Origin: Pirellula sp. SH-Sr6A
GTDB taxonomy: Bacteria > Planctomycetota > Planctomycetia > Pirellulales > Pirellulaceae
Direction: 5' to 3'
Assembly (NCBI RefSeq): GCF_001610875.1
Contig: NZ_CP011272.1
Location: 1,841,988-1,905,987 of the forward strand
DNA: 64,000 bases
The notes under the pieces were generated by a model. It saw only the letters and a list, made by a program, of their open reading frames with translations, was not told the DNA's origin and ran no database searches. The position numbers were made by a program, and so were the translations under genes. Shown one piece after another: positions 1 to 8,444 of this stretch (position 1 is the first letter of the stretch; every line of letters begins with the position of its first letter).

Positions 1-609
1 TTGATCAAGAAGGGTTGGATGGAGCATCTCGAGGAGTACAAGAAGCATTGCATCGACCAAGCGATCACGATCTTGACAGCAGGTCACGACATCAAGTGCA
101 TGTTCACCACCCCCAAGCTCCTCGAGGCACTCGCATCGGGATTGGCGGACAAGGGTACCTCGATCCAGGAAGTCGGAATCACGGGCATCTTTTCAGGGGG
201 CACGGAGTTCACACCGCAATGGACACGGTTCTGCGTGGAAGAAATGCTCGGCGGGCCCGTCGAGGAGAGCGGTGTTTACATGACCCCCACATACGGTAAT
301 ACCTTGATGGGATTGGCTTGCTCGCGGCCCATCACCGCCGACGACGGCTATACGATTGCCTATTACGCTCCTCAACCGCGAGCGGTAGTCGAAGTAGTCG
401 ATTTCGACGACTACAACAAATTGGTCCCTTACGGTGAGACAGGGCGGGTCAAGCTGTACACGATGACCAAAGAGTTTTTTGTACCGGGTTTCATGGAACG
501 AGATGAGGGAGAGCGAGAACTTCCCTTCAACAAATATCCATGGGATGGTGTTAGCGGCGTAAGGCCCTATCGCGGCTTTGCATCGAGCACCACGGTGGGT
601 GTTTACTAA
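1..609 (+). CDS. acyl-adenylate ligase (LuxE / phenylacetate-CoA ligase-like), 5' partial
   Basis: The reading frame is open from the left edge, so the true start lies outside the window; 202 C-terminal residues remain. The stretch GIFSGGTEFTPQWTRF and the later GETGRVKLYTMTKEFF region resemble the C-terminal half of adenylate-forming enzymes of the phenylacetate-CoA ligase/LuxE group, which activate a carboxylic acid as an acyl-AMP. It is followed, after a 129-bp spacer with a strong hairpin, by an aldehyde-dehydrogenase-fold protein. That order suggests activation of a fatty or aromatic acid followed by reduction to an aldehyde. The substrate is unknown, and the family call rests on motif similarity only. 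Confidence 0.6.
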   Translation: MIKKGWMEHLEEYKKHCIDQAITILTAGHDIKCMFTTPKLLEALASGLADKGTSIQEVGITGIFSGGTEFTPQWTRFCVEEMLGGPVEESGVYMTPTYGNTLMGLACSRPITADDGYTIAYYAPQPRAVVEVVDFDDYNKLVPYGETGRVKLYTMTKEFFVPGFMERDEGERELPFNKYPWDGVSGVRPYRGFASSTTVGVY

Positions 610-659
610 TTTCTTCAGGTTGATCACGCGAGTGAGTCGCGGTTCATTCTTCTGTGCGT

Positions 660-686
660 CGAGCCTTGTTCTCCGAACGAGGCTCG
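660..686. other. intergenic hairpin
   Basis: Arms of 11 nt (660-670 and 676-686) pair with a single G-T wobble around a 5-nt loop. It sits between the ligase and the aldehyde-dehydrogenase-like gene. No T-run follows on either strand, so it is not a textbook intrinsic terminator. It may be an RNA-processing or stability element that separates expression of the two genes. Confidence 0.45.
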
Positions 687-738
687 ATGGCTTCTGCAGC
701 GGCATCCATCAAGAACAATCAAATTCGGAAGGTCAGGC

Positions 739-2178
739 ATGTTAACACTCAATCCGCTTCGCTGGGGTAAGCAATACAAGTCGTTGGAATTCCAGGACGT
801 CATCCATTTCGACACAGGGGAGCCAATTGCTCGCATTGGACAAGTCAACGGGTCCATGGTTCAAATGGACATCCGAAAGGCTGACAACGCGAGGAAGGCA
901 TTGCGCAAGCTGCCGATCGTCGATCTTATCGAGCGATGCAAGAAAGCGGCTTATCTGTTCGAACACGAGACGCTTCCATTGGGAGATGGCGTTCAATCGG
1001 TCGACGACTTCGTACATCAGCAGTCGGCCAGCACGGGACTTCCAGAGATCATGTGCCGCAACAACATGCAGAAGAACTGCTTTGTGTTGAGCAATATGGA
1101 CAAGATCCTGGATGCACTGACACGCGGTCTCAATCCTGAGATCTTCTCGCGCGGTTTCGGGGAAGAAGGACGCAATGTGATTGTAAGTTATCAATGCCAA
1201 ACTCCGGTGCTGGGTGCTGTTCTTCCGAACAACTCTCCTGGTGTTCACACCCTCTGGCTTCCCGCAGTTCCGCTCCAAGTGGGATTGGTACTCAAACCAG
1301 GATCGCAGGAGCCATGGACACCTTACCGCATGATCAGCGCGTTCATTGAAGCGGGGATTCCGGCCGAGGCATTTTGCTTGTATCCCGGCGGGCATGACGT
1401 CGGTTCCACCTTGTTGAGCAAGTGTTCGAGGAGCATGATTTTTGGAAGTGCGCAAACGGTCGAACAGTATTCCGGCAACCCACGCGTCCAAGCCCACGGT
1501 CCCGGCTTCTCGAAGATTTTGCTTGGAGATGACATCGTCGATGCTTGGGAAGATTATCTGGATGTGATGGTCGAAAGCGTGGTCATCAATTCAGGGCGAG
1601 GATGCATCAATGCGTCCGGTGTTTGGGCGTCTCGTCACACGAAGGAAATCGCGGAAGCGCTGGCTGCAAGACTTGGACCAGTCGATATCTCGTCACCGAC
1701 TGATCCGAAGGCCGCACTGGCAGCCTTCACGAACAAGAACATGGCGACGGGGACATGGGGAATGATCCAACAGGATTTGGCCGAATCGGGAGTGACCGAC
1801 ATGACCGCATCCTACGGTGAGCGACTGATTGAGAAAGAGCATTGCGCGTATCTTCGCCCGATGGTGGTGCATGCGGATTCTCCGCAGCGAGGCGTCGCGA
1901 TGAAAGAGTACATGTTCCCATTCGTATCGGTCGTACAATGTCCGCAAAAGGATATGATCAAATCGATTGGCCAGACGTTGGTGGGGACTGCCATCACGAA
2001 CGACGAGGCATGGATCGACGATCTGACCAACGCGATAAACATCGATCGGTTGAACATCGGACCTATTCCAACGAGTCGCTTGAATTGGCTGCAACCGCAC
2101 GAAGGGAATTTGATTGATTTCCTCTTCCGGTCGCGAGCCTATCAAGTCGCACCAACCCGCGTTCCTGCGGCGGTATAG
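739..2178 (+). CDS. aldehyde dehydrogenase-superfamily protein, probable acyl-thioester/aldehyde oxidoreductase
   Basis: A 479-residue protein with the aldehyde dehydrogenase fold. A nucleotide-binding stretch lies around residues 155-240 (GAVLPNNSPGVHTLW and the following region), and the nucleophile motif SGRGCINASG places the catalytic cysteine at residue 289. It would act in the cytoplasm with NAD(P)H. The adjacent LuxE-like ligase suggests a reductase of an activated acyl group rather than a simple aldehyde oxidase, but that is inference. Residues 1-110 are unlike ordinary ALDHs. The ATG at 739 lies in the clear after the spacer and gives a full-length product. A LuxC-type acyl-CoA reductase is the main alternative name. 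Confidence 0.7.
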   Translation: MLTLNPLRWGKQYKSLEFQDVIHFDTGEPIARIGQVNGSMVQMDIRKADNARKALRKLPIVDLIERCKKAAYLFEHETLPLGDGVQSVDDFVHQQSASTGLPEIMCRNNMQKNCFVLSNMDKILDALTRGLNPEIFSRGFGEEGRNVIVSYQCQTPVLGAVLPNNSPGVHTLWLPAVPLQVGLVLKPGSQEPWTPYRMISAFIEAGIPAEAFCLYPGGHDVGSTLLSKCSRSMIFGSAQTVEQYSGNPRVQAHGPGFSKILLGDDIVDAWEDYLDVMVESVVINSGRGCINASGVWASRHTKEIAEALAARLGPVDISSPTDPKAALAAFTNKNMATGTWGMIQQDLAESGVTDMTASYGERLIEKEHCAYLRPMVVHADSPQRGVAMKEYMFPFVSVVQCPQKDMIKSIGQTLVGTAITNDEAWIDDLTNAINIDRLNIGPIPTSRLNWLQPHEGNLIDFLFRSRAYQVAPTRVPAAV

Positions 2179-2188
2179 AATAGCAGGC

Positions 2189-2983
2189 ATGTTCAAAACC
2201 ATTTACTTTGGAAAGCTATCGGGGATCGGACTTTATCTCCATTGGACGTTTTGGCTTCTCATTCTTTACTTGTTTGTGAGTGAGCTTGGCCGCGGCCTTG
2301 GGCATGCGGTGGCAACGATCGGGTTCGTATTCACCGTATTCCTATGCGTGTTCCTGCACGAACTTGGGCACGCCTTTTCCGGCCGATGGTTCGGCGTTCA
2401 GACACACGACATCACCCTTTATCCCATTGGGGGTGTCGCGAGAATGCAGTCAAAGGATCTCACGCCGTTTGCTGAATTGGTCATCGCCGCATGCGGTCCC
2501 TTGGTCAATTTGGTAATTGCGCTGGCGATCGCGATGAGTTTTGTCGCTAAAGTAAATTGGGACAATGCGACGGACATTGGCTCTTTAGGGCCCTGGGAGC
2601 ATCTTTTCATCGTCAACGTCGCATTGTTCTGCTTCAATTTGCTCCCGGTCTATCCGATGGACGGGGGCCGAATTCTTCGCGCGATATTGAAATTCTTTGT
2701 CGCGAAGGATGTGGCCATTGAGTGGAGCGCTCGATTGGGGCAAGTCTTGTCTGCGGGGTTTGGACTGTACGGGCTGTTCACGCTTCAAATCTCCATCGTG
2801 ATCATTTTCACGATCATGTTTTTCGTTTGCAGCGCCGAGCTGTTTCAGGTCCGCCTCAAGCGGACGATGGACGCAGGTTCAAATCCGTGGACGCCCAGCC
2901 CTTGGGGAGATCCTCGGAATTCAAGAGATGGAGAGGGATCGGGTGATATCATCGACGCGGAAGACGTGCGCCGAATTCGCTAA
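2189..2983 (+). CDS. site-2 protease family (M50) membrane metalloprotease
   Basis: A 264-residue polytopic membrane protein. HELGH at residues 57-61 supplies the zinc ligands and catalytic glutamate, and NLLPVYPMDGGR (about 150-161) carries the third ligand, Asp158. Membrane segments are visible around 18-40, 42-65, 95-120, 137-155 and 195-225. The family cleaves substrates within the membrane, and such compact members without PDZ or CBS domains have poorly known substrates. I chose the ATG at 2189, 10 bp after the preceding stop codon; the longer in-frame start at 2114 would overlap the previous gene. The last four bases overlap the end of the convergent repeat protein. Confidence 0.85.
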   Translation: MFKTIYFGKLSGIGLYLHWTFWLLILYLFVSELGRGLGHAVATIGFVFTVFLCVFLHELGHAFSGRWFGVQTHDITLYPIGGVARMQSKDLTPFAELVIAACGPLVNLVIALAIAMSFVAKVNWDNATDIGSLGPWEHLFIVNVALFCFNLLPVYPMDGGRILRAILKFFVAKDVAIEWSARLGQVLSAGFGLYGLFTLQISIVIIFTIMFFVCSAELFQVRLKRTMDAGSNPWTPSPWGDPRNSRDGEGSGDIIDAEDVRRIR

Positions 2984-3657
2984 GAGTTCCCAGCCAGGAT
3001 TTCCATTGCGGAGCGTGCAGGCTCCCAATCGGGGTAGATTCGATTGGATTCCAGATAGCATTCGCGAGCAGCTCCGTCGTTGCCAAGGTGCCAGTAGCAT
3101 TGCCCGAGCGCTACGCAAGCTTGGTAGGAGAATGGATCGAGTCGAATGGCGCGTTTGCAATCCGCGGAGGCCTCCTCGATGTCCCCGCGTGTGAATCGGA
3201 TCCAAGCTCGCAGATAGTAGACATCGCCTCGCCCATCGGTTTCGTCGATGAGGTGACTCGCCAACTCCTCGGCACGCAGATAGTTCTCGTCCGCCAAGAG
3301 TTGTTCGACTTGATAAGCCGTTTTACGATGCCATGGGCTCTGAGTTCTCCTCGCGATTGCGCGGCGAGATTCGTCCGCGGATGTTCGAACGATTCGGGAC
3401 TCATCCCTTAGCAATCGACCGAGTGGTGTGTAGTGGTGCTCATTCCCCAAAAAGCAGAGAGCCCATGTCGCGGCCCTGCGACTTTGAACGTCGGTGGAGT
3501 CGAGCAATCGCAGCAAGGTCGCTGGCGAGTAATGCGCGGCGACTTGATCGATCCATCGAAGAGAATTGCGATTTTCTTCCGCAGAAATCACGACAGACAA
3601 TGGGTCCCCACAGGAATCCGCAAGATACTTTTCGTAGAATTGGAGCAGCTTGGTCAT
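2980..3657 (-). CDS. HEAT/TPR-repeat protein
   Basis: A 225-residue soluble protein. Residues about 40-105 look like HEAT-type helices (RRAATWALCFLG, RIVRTSADESRRAI). Residues 110-220 form TPR-like helix pairs, including DVYYLRAWIRFTRGDIEEA and YQACVALGQCYWHLGNDGAA. Such proteins are scaffolds for protein contacts and no enzyme motif is present. The ATG at 3657 fits the first helix; an upstream in-frame start at 3753 would add 32 residues of non-repetitive sequence. It is divergent from the next gene and convergent with the protease gene. Confidence 0.65.
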   Translation of the reverse strand: MTKLLQFYEKYLADSCGDPLSVVISAEENRNSLRWIDQVAAHYSPATLLRLLDSTDVQSRRAATWALCFLGNEHHYTPLGRLLRDESRIVRTSADESRRAIARRTQSPWHRKTAYQVEQLLADENYLRAEELASHLIDETDGRGDVYYLRAWIRFTRGDIEEASADCKRAIRLDPFSYQACVALGQCYWHLGNDGAARECYLESNRIYPDWEPARSAMEILAGNS

Positions 3658-3772
3658 GCTGGATCGTACGTAGACTGTTGGTGGGAGTACCTTGCATCTC
3701 CTGATGTCGCGATTCGACAAATCCACTCTACTTACGCAAAGATGTGGATGCAATATTCACGATCGGAGGAAG

Positions 3773-4906
3773 ATGATTATCGCGACTTCACTCACTAGAC
3801 ACTTGACAATCACCCTGCTCCTGACTGTCTTCTTCTCTCACTTCGCCTTGATTGGGTTGGGACAATCCAGAACGCACCCCTACTTAGGTGCATCGATGGT
3901 ATCCGTTCAACAACGTCTCTCGGCCCCAGCACAACCAGTGATGAGGAGTTCGTTTGAGTCCGCTGTTGCCTCGCTATCCTCGGCATATGACATCCCCATT
4001 TGGGTCGATCGCTTGGTCTCGAGAGATCGCATCGTCGAAGCGAAGATTGCCCCTGACGAATCGCTGGGTTCTCTTCTCGAAAAGATCGCCGATCAAGTCG
4101 ACGCAAGTGTTCTGATGGCAGAGGGAATCCTGGTGATTGCCCCTCAGAAAGAAGCCCAGGTTCTCCAACAGATCGTGTGGGAGCTACAACTCGCCAACCT
4201 TCCCAGTGGTTGGCGCAAATCGCTTGAAGAGTTCTCTTGGCCAGTTGGCACGCCGATGCGCGAAGTCGCCCGAATCATGTCGCTTCGATTAGGGTTTCGA
4301 GAAGACTGGATCGAGTTGTTGGAGCACGATCTGTGGCCCGCCTATCAGTTTCGCAAGGTACCAAAATGGAGCATCGCATTCTGCGTTCTTTCCAGCATGG
4401 ATCGGGCGTTGCTATGGAGCGATGGAACCATTCGCATCGAAGAACTGCCCCTCGAACGATCCACTCAGCAGGTCGAATGGACCTACACACCCAAACAAAT
4501 CGAAGAGCTGGGTAGCTCCTATTGCCGAGCTTGGAAGGAAAGCTGTCCCACCGCCTCCGTGGAACGAGTTTCCGATGGCGGTTGGCGGATCCAAGCCCTG
4601 CCCGAAGAACACCGACGATTGGTGCAGCCACTCGTTCCGAAAAAGAAATGGACAGCGCCAAAACCGGAGTCTGCCTTATATTCCGGCGTGGTTCAAGGAA
4701 AATTGGGAACTGCCATCCAGACGATAGGGCAATCGTTGAAGGTCGACTTCTTTCCGTTACCACTCCCCGACGCGGTCGCGAACCGAGAGATTCGAGTGGA
4801 ATACAAAAACGCTTCCGTGGAACAATTGCTCCGCGACTTAGGGAAAGCTGGAGGGGTCGAATTTATTCCCAGAGAGGGGCGAATGGAAATACGCATCCTG
4901 CCATAA
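3773..4906 (+). CDS. exported protein with STN/secretin-N-like modules, function unknown
   Basis: A 377-residue protein starting at an ATG behind GGAGGA (3765-3770). A hydrophobic N-terminus (about residues 8-30) predicts export. Two segments, about 65-125 and 315-377, have the pattern of short STN/secretin N-domains: a beta-alpha-beta stretch with IRVEYKNASVEQLLRDLGKAGGVEF near the end and a similar LGSLLEKIADQVDASVLM near the start. Such modules occur in secretins, TonB receptors and many planctomycete proteins built on the scheme 'function as if weight x mode'. There is no outer-membrane barrel here. The role is unknown and the domain reading is tentative. Confidence 0.55.
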   Translation: MIIATSLTRHLTITLLLTVFFSHFALIGLGQSRTHPYLGASMVSVQQRLSAPAQPVMRSSFESAVASLSSAYDIPIWVDRLVSRDRIVEAKIAPDESLGSLLEKIADQVDASVLMAEGILVIAPQKEAQVLQQIVWELQLANLPSGWRKSLEEFSWPVGTPMREVARIMSLRLGFREDWIELLEHDLWPAYQFRKVPKWSIAFCVLSSMDRALLWSDGTIRIEELPLERSTQQVEWTYTPKQIEELGSSYCRAWKESCPTASVERVSDGGWRIQALPEEHRRLVQPLVPKKKWTAPKPESALYSGVVQGKLGTAIQTIGQSLKVDFFPLPLPDAVANREIRVEYKNASVEQLLRDLGKAGGVEFIPREGRMEIRILP

Positions 4907-5034
4907 GATCTTCTCAGCATCGGCACAGAAATCCCCTGGATTCGTGATCGGTTCCTTGCTGCGAACCATTGGCATTGATTCTGTTACACTATTCCCAAAG
5001 ACAAATCCCTCTCCCAGTACTTGGAGTTCAGCAT

Positions 5035-6612
5035 ATGAAGACGCTGTTCTTTGGACTCTTGATTGCCACGAGTTCGTTGAGCCACACCGTGGCACAAGAT
5101 TCCTTGCATGGTTTACCTCTTGCGTTTCAAGATGATTTCGAAAGCGGATCGGGCAAATGGGAAACGACCGATCCCCAGAGTTGGTTTATCAAGAATGAAG
5201 ATGGAAACAAATCCTTTGCCATCAACAAGCGGATCAGCGACTACCAGCCCAAGGTAAGAAGCCCGCACAACATCGCGTTGATCAAGGACCTGGAAACCGA
5301 CGATGTGGTCATCACCTTCCGCGTGAAAAGCACGATGGACACAGGCAACCATCGCGACTGCTGCGTCTTTTTCGGTCATCGCGATCCCGAACACTTCTAC
5401 TATGTGCATTTGGGAGCCAAGCCAGATCCAGCGAGTGGTCAGATCATGATCGTCGACGGAGAGCCTAGGCGACCTTTGACCAAGAATGAAAAAACCGTCC
5501 CTTGGGATGATGCATGGCATCAGGTCAAGTTGGTCCGCAAAGCGGCTGCGGGTACGATCGAAGTTTATTTCGACGATATGGAAAAACCACACCTAAGCGT
5601 TGTCGATAAAACGTTCGGCAAGGGGCGTGTTGGAATCGGATCGTTCGATGACATGAATGCGTTCGATGACGTCCGTGTGTACGCGAAGAAGCAGGCGCCA
5701 GCGTCTGCAGAAAGGAAATTTCCAGCTAGACCCGAGCCAACGGTCGCTGACTTCGTCTATGGAAACGACTCCGAGCGTCAGCGATTTGATTTTTGGAAAG
5801 CAAAATCCGATAAGCCAACCCCTGTTGTTCTGCTGATCCATGGCGGTGGGTGGGTGAATGGCGACAAGAAGAGCTATGGTGCCAATATCATCAACAAGTA
5901 TCTGGACGCTGGCATCTCTGTTGCTTCGGTGAACTATCGTTTTATCGCGCAGGCGATGGAACAGCAGGTCGAGCCCCCTGTCAAAGCGCCAGTGACCGAC
6001 GCGGCGCGCGTCGTACAGACCTTGCGAAGCAAATCCAAGGAATGGAACATTGACCCTGCTCGCATCGGTGCAACGGGAGGTTCGGCGGGAGCGTGCACAT
6101 CTCTTTGGCTAGCCCTTCACGATGATCTGGCCGATCCGAAGAGCGCAGATCCGATTGCGCGCGAATCGACCCGTCTGACCTGTATTGGAGTAACCGGTGC
6201 CCAAACCTCGCTCGATCCCGTCCAACTGCGTCAGTGGATCGGCAATTCGATTTACGGCGGGCACGCCTTCGGGTTCGCGGCAAAGGGACGCACGAGACCG
6301 CAAGAGTTCGAGTTGCTTCTGGCCAATCGCGAGAAAGTCCTTCCGTGGATTCGCGAATACTCTCCCTATGAGTTGGTCAGCCAAGACGATCCGGCCATTT
6401 TCTTGGAATACCCGAATCAAAAGAAACCTCCTGTCTTCGGTGGAGATGAATCCGACCCAACCCATTCCGCCATGTATGGCATTGAATTCCAGAAGCACTG
6501 CAAAAAAGTGGGTGTTGCGTGCGAATTGGTTTTTCCGGGAAATAGCGATTCCCAGTTTACGAACATGCACGATTTCTTGATTCACCATTTGTCCCAAAAG
6601 GGTTCGGAATGA
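5035..6612 (+). CDS. secreted alpha/beta hydrolase with N-terminal LamG/DUF1080-like domain
   Basis: A 525-residue protein with a signal peptide ending near residue 21 (HTVAQ). Residues about 30-220 form a concanavalin-like jelly roll (DDFESGSGKWE, then FDDVRVYAK at its end). Residues 235-525 are an alpha/beta hydrolase of the acetyl-esterase/BD-FAE type, with the oxyanion loop HGGGW at 269-273 and the nucleophile motif GGSAG with Ser350. It probably removes ester groups from polysaccharides outside the cytoplasm. The start at 5035 follows a TTGGAG site and opens the signal peptide. Its stop overlaps the start of the PQQ-propeller gene, so the two are translationally coupled. Confidence 0.8.
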   Translation: MKTLFFGLLIATSSLSHTVAQDSLHGLPLAFQDDFESGSGKWETTDPQSWFIKNEDGNKSFAINKRISDYQPKVRSPHNIALIKDLETDDVVITFRVKSTMDTGNHRDCCVFFGHRDPEHFYYVHLGAKPDPASGQIMIVDGEPRRPLTKNEKTVPWDDAWHQVKLVRKAAAGTIEVYFDDMEKPHLSVVDKTFGKGRVGIGSFDDMNAFDDVRVYAKKQAPASAERKFPARPEPTVADFVYGNDSERQRFDFWKAKSDKPTPVVLLIHGGGWVNGDKKSYGANIINKYLDAGISVASVNYRFIAQAMEQQVEPPVKAPVTDAARVVQTLRSKSKEWNIDPARIGATGGSAGACTSLWLALHDDLADPKSADPIARESTRLTCIGVTGAQTSLDPVQLRQWIGNSIYGGHAFGFAAKGRTRPQEFELLLANREKVLPWIREYSPYELVSQDDPAIFLEYPNQKKPPVFGGDESDPTHSAMYGIEFQKHCKKVGVACELVFPGNSDSQFTNMHDFLIHHLSQKGSE

Positions 6613-7847
6613 TTTGGCGGAAACCGGTTTGCTTCGCGATTTCGGTATTCGTAGGCATGGTGATCACCCACGATGTGAATGGGGACTGGCCGGGCATTCT
6701 CGGCCCACAGCGAAACGGTCACGCGAGCCCCAACGAGACGTTGACGGAGAGTCCCAAAGCCAAGCTCTCCGTACGATGGGAGATCTCAGCCGGACAGGGA
6801 TTTGCTGGCGCCGCCATAGCGGGAGGCAAGGCATGCTTGTTTGATCGCGAGGGTGCAGATGATCGCGTTCGGTGCATCGAATTGTCTTCTGGTAAGGAAT
6901 TGTGGCAGCAGAAGCTACCAGCCTCGTATCGTGGCAGTATCAATCCGGACTCTGGTCCACGATGTGTACCCGCGATCGTCGGGACCCGTCTCCTGTTGGC
7001 TACAGCCTCCGGCGACGTAAGCTGCTTGGACTGGCAAACGGGGAGAAAGATTTGGCATCGCCCTCTCCGTAAGGAGTTCGGTGCAGAGGAGGGTTATTTT
7101 GGAGCGGGCTCGACTCCATGGATTGGCACCGATCGACTCATCGTCAACGTCGGATCCAAAAAGGCGGGTATCGTGTGTCTGAAACTGGAGGATGGATCGA
7201 CCCTATGGACAGCAACCAGTGCCGATGCCAGCTATGCCTCCCCTACTGCGATTGAGGTGGGTGGCGAATCGCAAGTCGTTGTCCCGACCCGGTTGACGAC
7301 CTATGGCTTGAACCCAGCGACCGGAGAAGTGCTTTGGGAGTTTCCATTCGGACAACGCGGCCCGACCGTGAATGCTGCGATGCCGATCGCTGTTGGAAAG
7401 GATGGGTATTTGCTCACAGCCAGCTACGGGATAGGGACAGTCTTATTTCGCCCCGGACGGAGCGACGCGAATGTTCTCAAGAAAGGGGATTTATTAAGCA
7501 GTCAATACGCAACTCCTCTTTTCCATAAAGGGTACGTATTCGGGTCGGAAGGGCGTGAAGATATGGGAGGAAGCTCCTATCGATGCGTGGATATCGGACA
7601 AGGAAAGGTAGTGTGGGAGAAAGAAGCCATGCCAATCTGCCACACGCTCGAAGTCGACCAAAAGCTACTTGTTTGCGGAATCGATGGTCAAATTTGGTGT
7701 ATCGCACCTTCGGAAAAAGGTTTTGAGCCCAAATGGGGGGCTCGATTGCCAGCGGGAACCTACCGTGCTTTGCCCGCGTTCTCGGGAGGGAGACTGCTTG
7801 TGAAATCCGATGAGTCTTGGATGGCGGTGGAGTTCACGGAGCGATGA
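6609..7847 (+). CDS. exported PQQ-like beta-propeller protein
   Basis: A 412-residue protein with a hydrophobic N-terminus (1-25). Repeated blades carry the PQQ/WD-like tryptophan-docking pattern, e.g. CIELSSGKELWQQKLP, DWQTGRKIWHRPL, LEDGSTLWTA and NPATGEVLWEFPF. It lacks the quinoprotein dehydrogenase active-site signature, so it is probably a non-catalytic propeller, of a kind abundant in planctomycetes and often annotated as PQQ-binding or outer-membrane-assembly-like. It shares an ATGA overlap with the hydrolase before it and another with the phosphatase after it. The three are therefore probably one transcriptional unit. Confidence 0.8.
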   Translation: MIWRKPVCFAISVFVGMVITHDVNGDWPGILGPQRNGHASPNETLTESPKAKLSVRWEISAGQGFAGAAIAGGKACLFDREGADDRVRCIELSSGKELWQQKLPASYRGSINPDSGPRCVPAIVGTRLLLATASGDVSCLDWQTGRKIWHRPLRKEFGAEEGYFGAGSTPWIGTDRLIVNVGSKKAGIVCLKLEDGSTLWTATSADASYASPTAIEVGGESQVVVPTRLTTYGLNPATGEVLWEFPFGQRGPTVNAAMPIAVGKDGYLLTASYGIGTVLFRPGRSDANVLKKGDLLSSQYATPLFHKGYVFGSEGREDMGGSSYRCVDIGQGKVVWEKEAMPICHTLEVDQKLLVCGIDGQIWCIAPSEKGFEPKWGARLPAGTYRALPAFSGGRLLVKSDESWMAVEFTER

Positions 7848-8392
7848 AAGTTCAGCCTTGGGTTGCTCAAGCCCTGTTCTGGCCCACGTTTGCATGGAAC
7901 TGGACGTTGGGACGTGTCCTGCGCATTCGCAATTGGTGGGATGTGATCGAGGACGTCGTTCTGTTAGGTGCGAGACCGCTGCGACGTGACATTCCAATTC
8001 TTGCCACGGAGTGGAACGTGACGGGCGTTGTCAACATGTGCGAGGAGTATTGCGGTCCTATCGACTTGTACGACCGATGGAAAATCGAGCAACTGTGGCT
8101 CCCGACCACGGACTTCAATCATCCCACCCTGGCTTCGGTTCAACGCGGTGTTGAGTTTATCCAAAAGCACGTCGAGTCTGGGGGGCGAGTCTATGTCCAC
8201 TGCAAAGCAGGCCGAGCCAGGAGTGCGACCGTCGTGTTATGCTGGTTGGTCAAGTATCGAGGAATGAGTCCCGACGAAGCCCAACAAAGGCTGCTTCAAA
8301 TGCGGCCTCATGTGAATTCTTCGTTGCCCGAACGGCCTGTAGTGCAAGAATTTTGTGCCGAACTTACGGCGCAATCCCGAGGAGCAATCTAG
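7844..8392 (+). CDS. dual-specificity phosphatase, PTPMT1-like (possible phosphatidylglycerophosphate phosphatase)
   Basis: A 182-residue protein with the Cys-based phosphatase loop HCKAGRARS (Cys120, Arg126) and a likely general acid at Asp90 (TTDF). The run GVVNMCEEY, then LPTTDF, then VYVHCKAGRARSATVV follows the mitochondrial phosphatase PTPMT1 closely, including the EEY loop. PTPMT1 dephosphorylates phosphatidylglycerophosphate during cardiolipin synthesis. By analogy this enzyme may do the same at the inner membrane; its N-terminus (about 8-28) is hydrophobic and aromatic. The start overlaps the previous stop (ATGA). Substrate assignment is inference; a protein phosphatase role cannot be excluded. 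Confidence 0.75.
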   Translation: MKVQPWVAQALFWPTFAWNWTLGRVLRIRNWWDVIEDVVLLGARPLRRDIPILATEWNVTGVVNMCEEYCGPIDLYDRWKIEQLWLPTTDFNHPTLASVQRGVEFIQKHVESGGRVYVHCKAGRARSATVVLCWLVKYRGMSPDEAQQRLLQMRPHVNSSLPERPVVQEFCAELTAQSRGAI

Positions 8393-8395
8393 ATC

Positions 8396-8419
8396 AGAGG
8401 AACCGGTTTTTGGTCCTCT
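8396..8419 (+). terminator. possible weak terminator or attenuator hairpin
   Basis: AGAGGAACC (8396-8404) pairs with GGTCCTCT (8412-8419) with one bulged A around a 7-nt loop, followed by a pyrimidine-rich TCCCTTTCT stretch. It lies between the phosphatase stop and the glutamate dehydrogenase start and probably separates the two units. Confidence 0.4.
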
Positions 8420-8444
8420 TCCCTTTCTAAGGAAAGTTAGCGAC

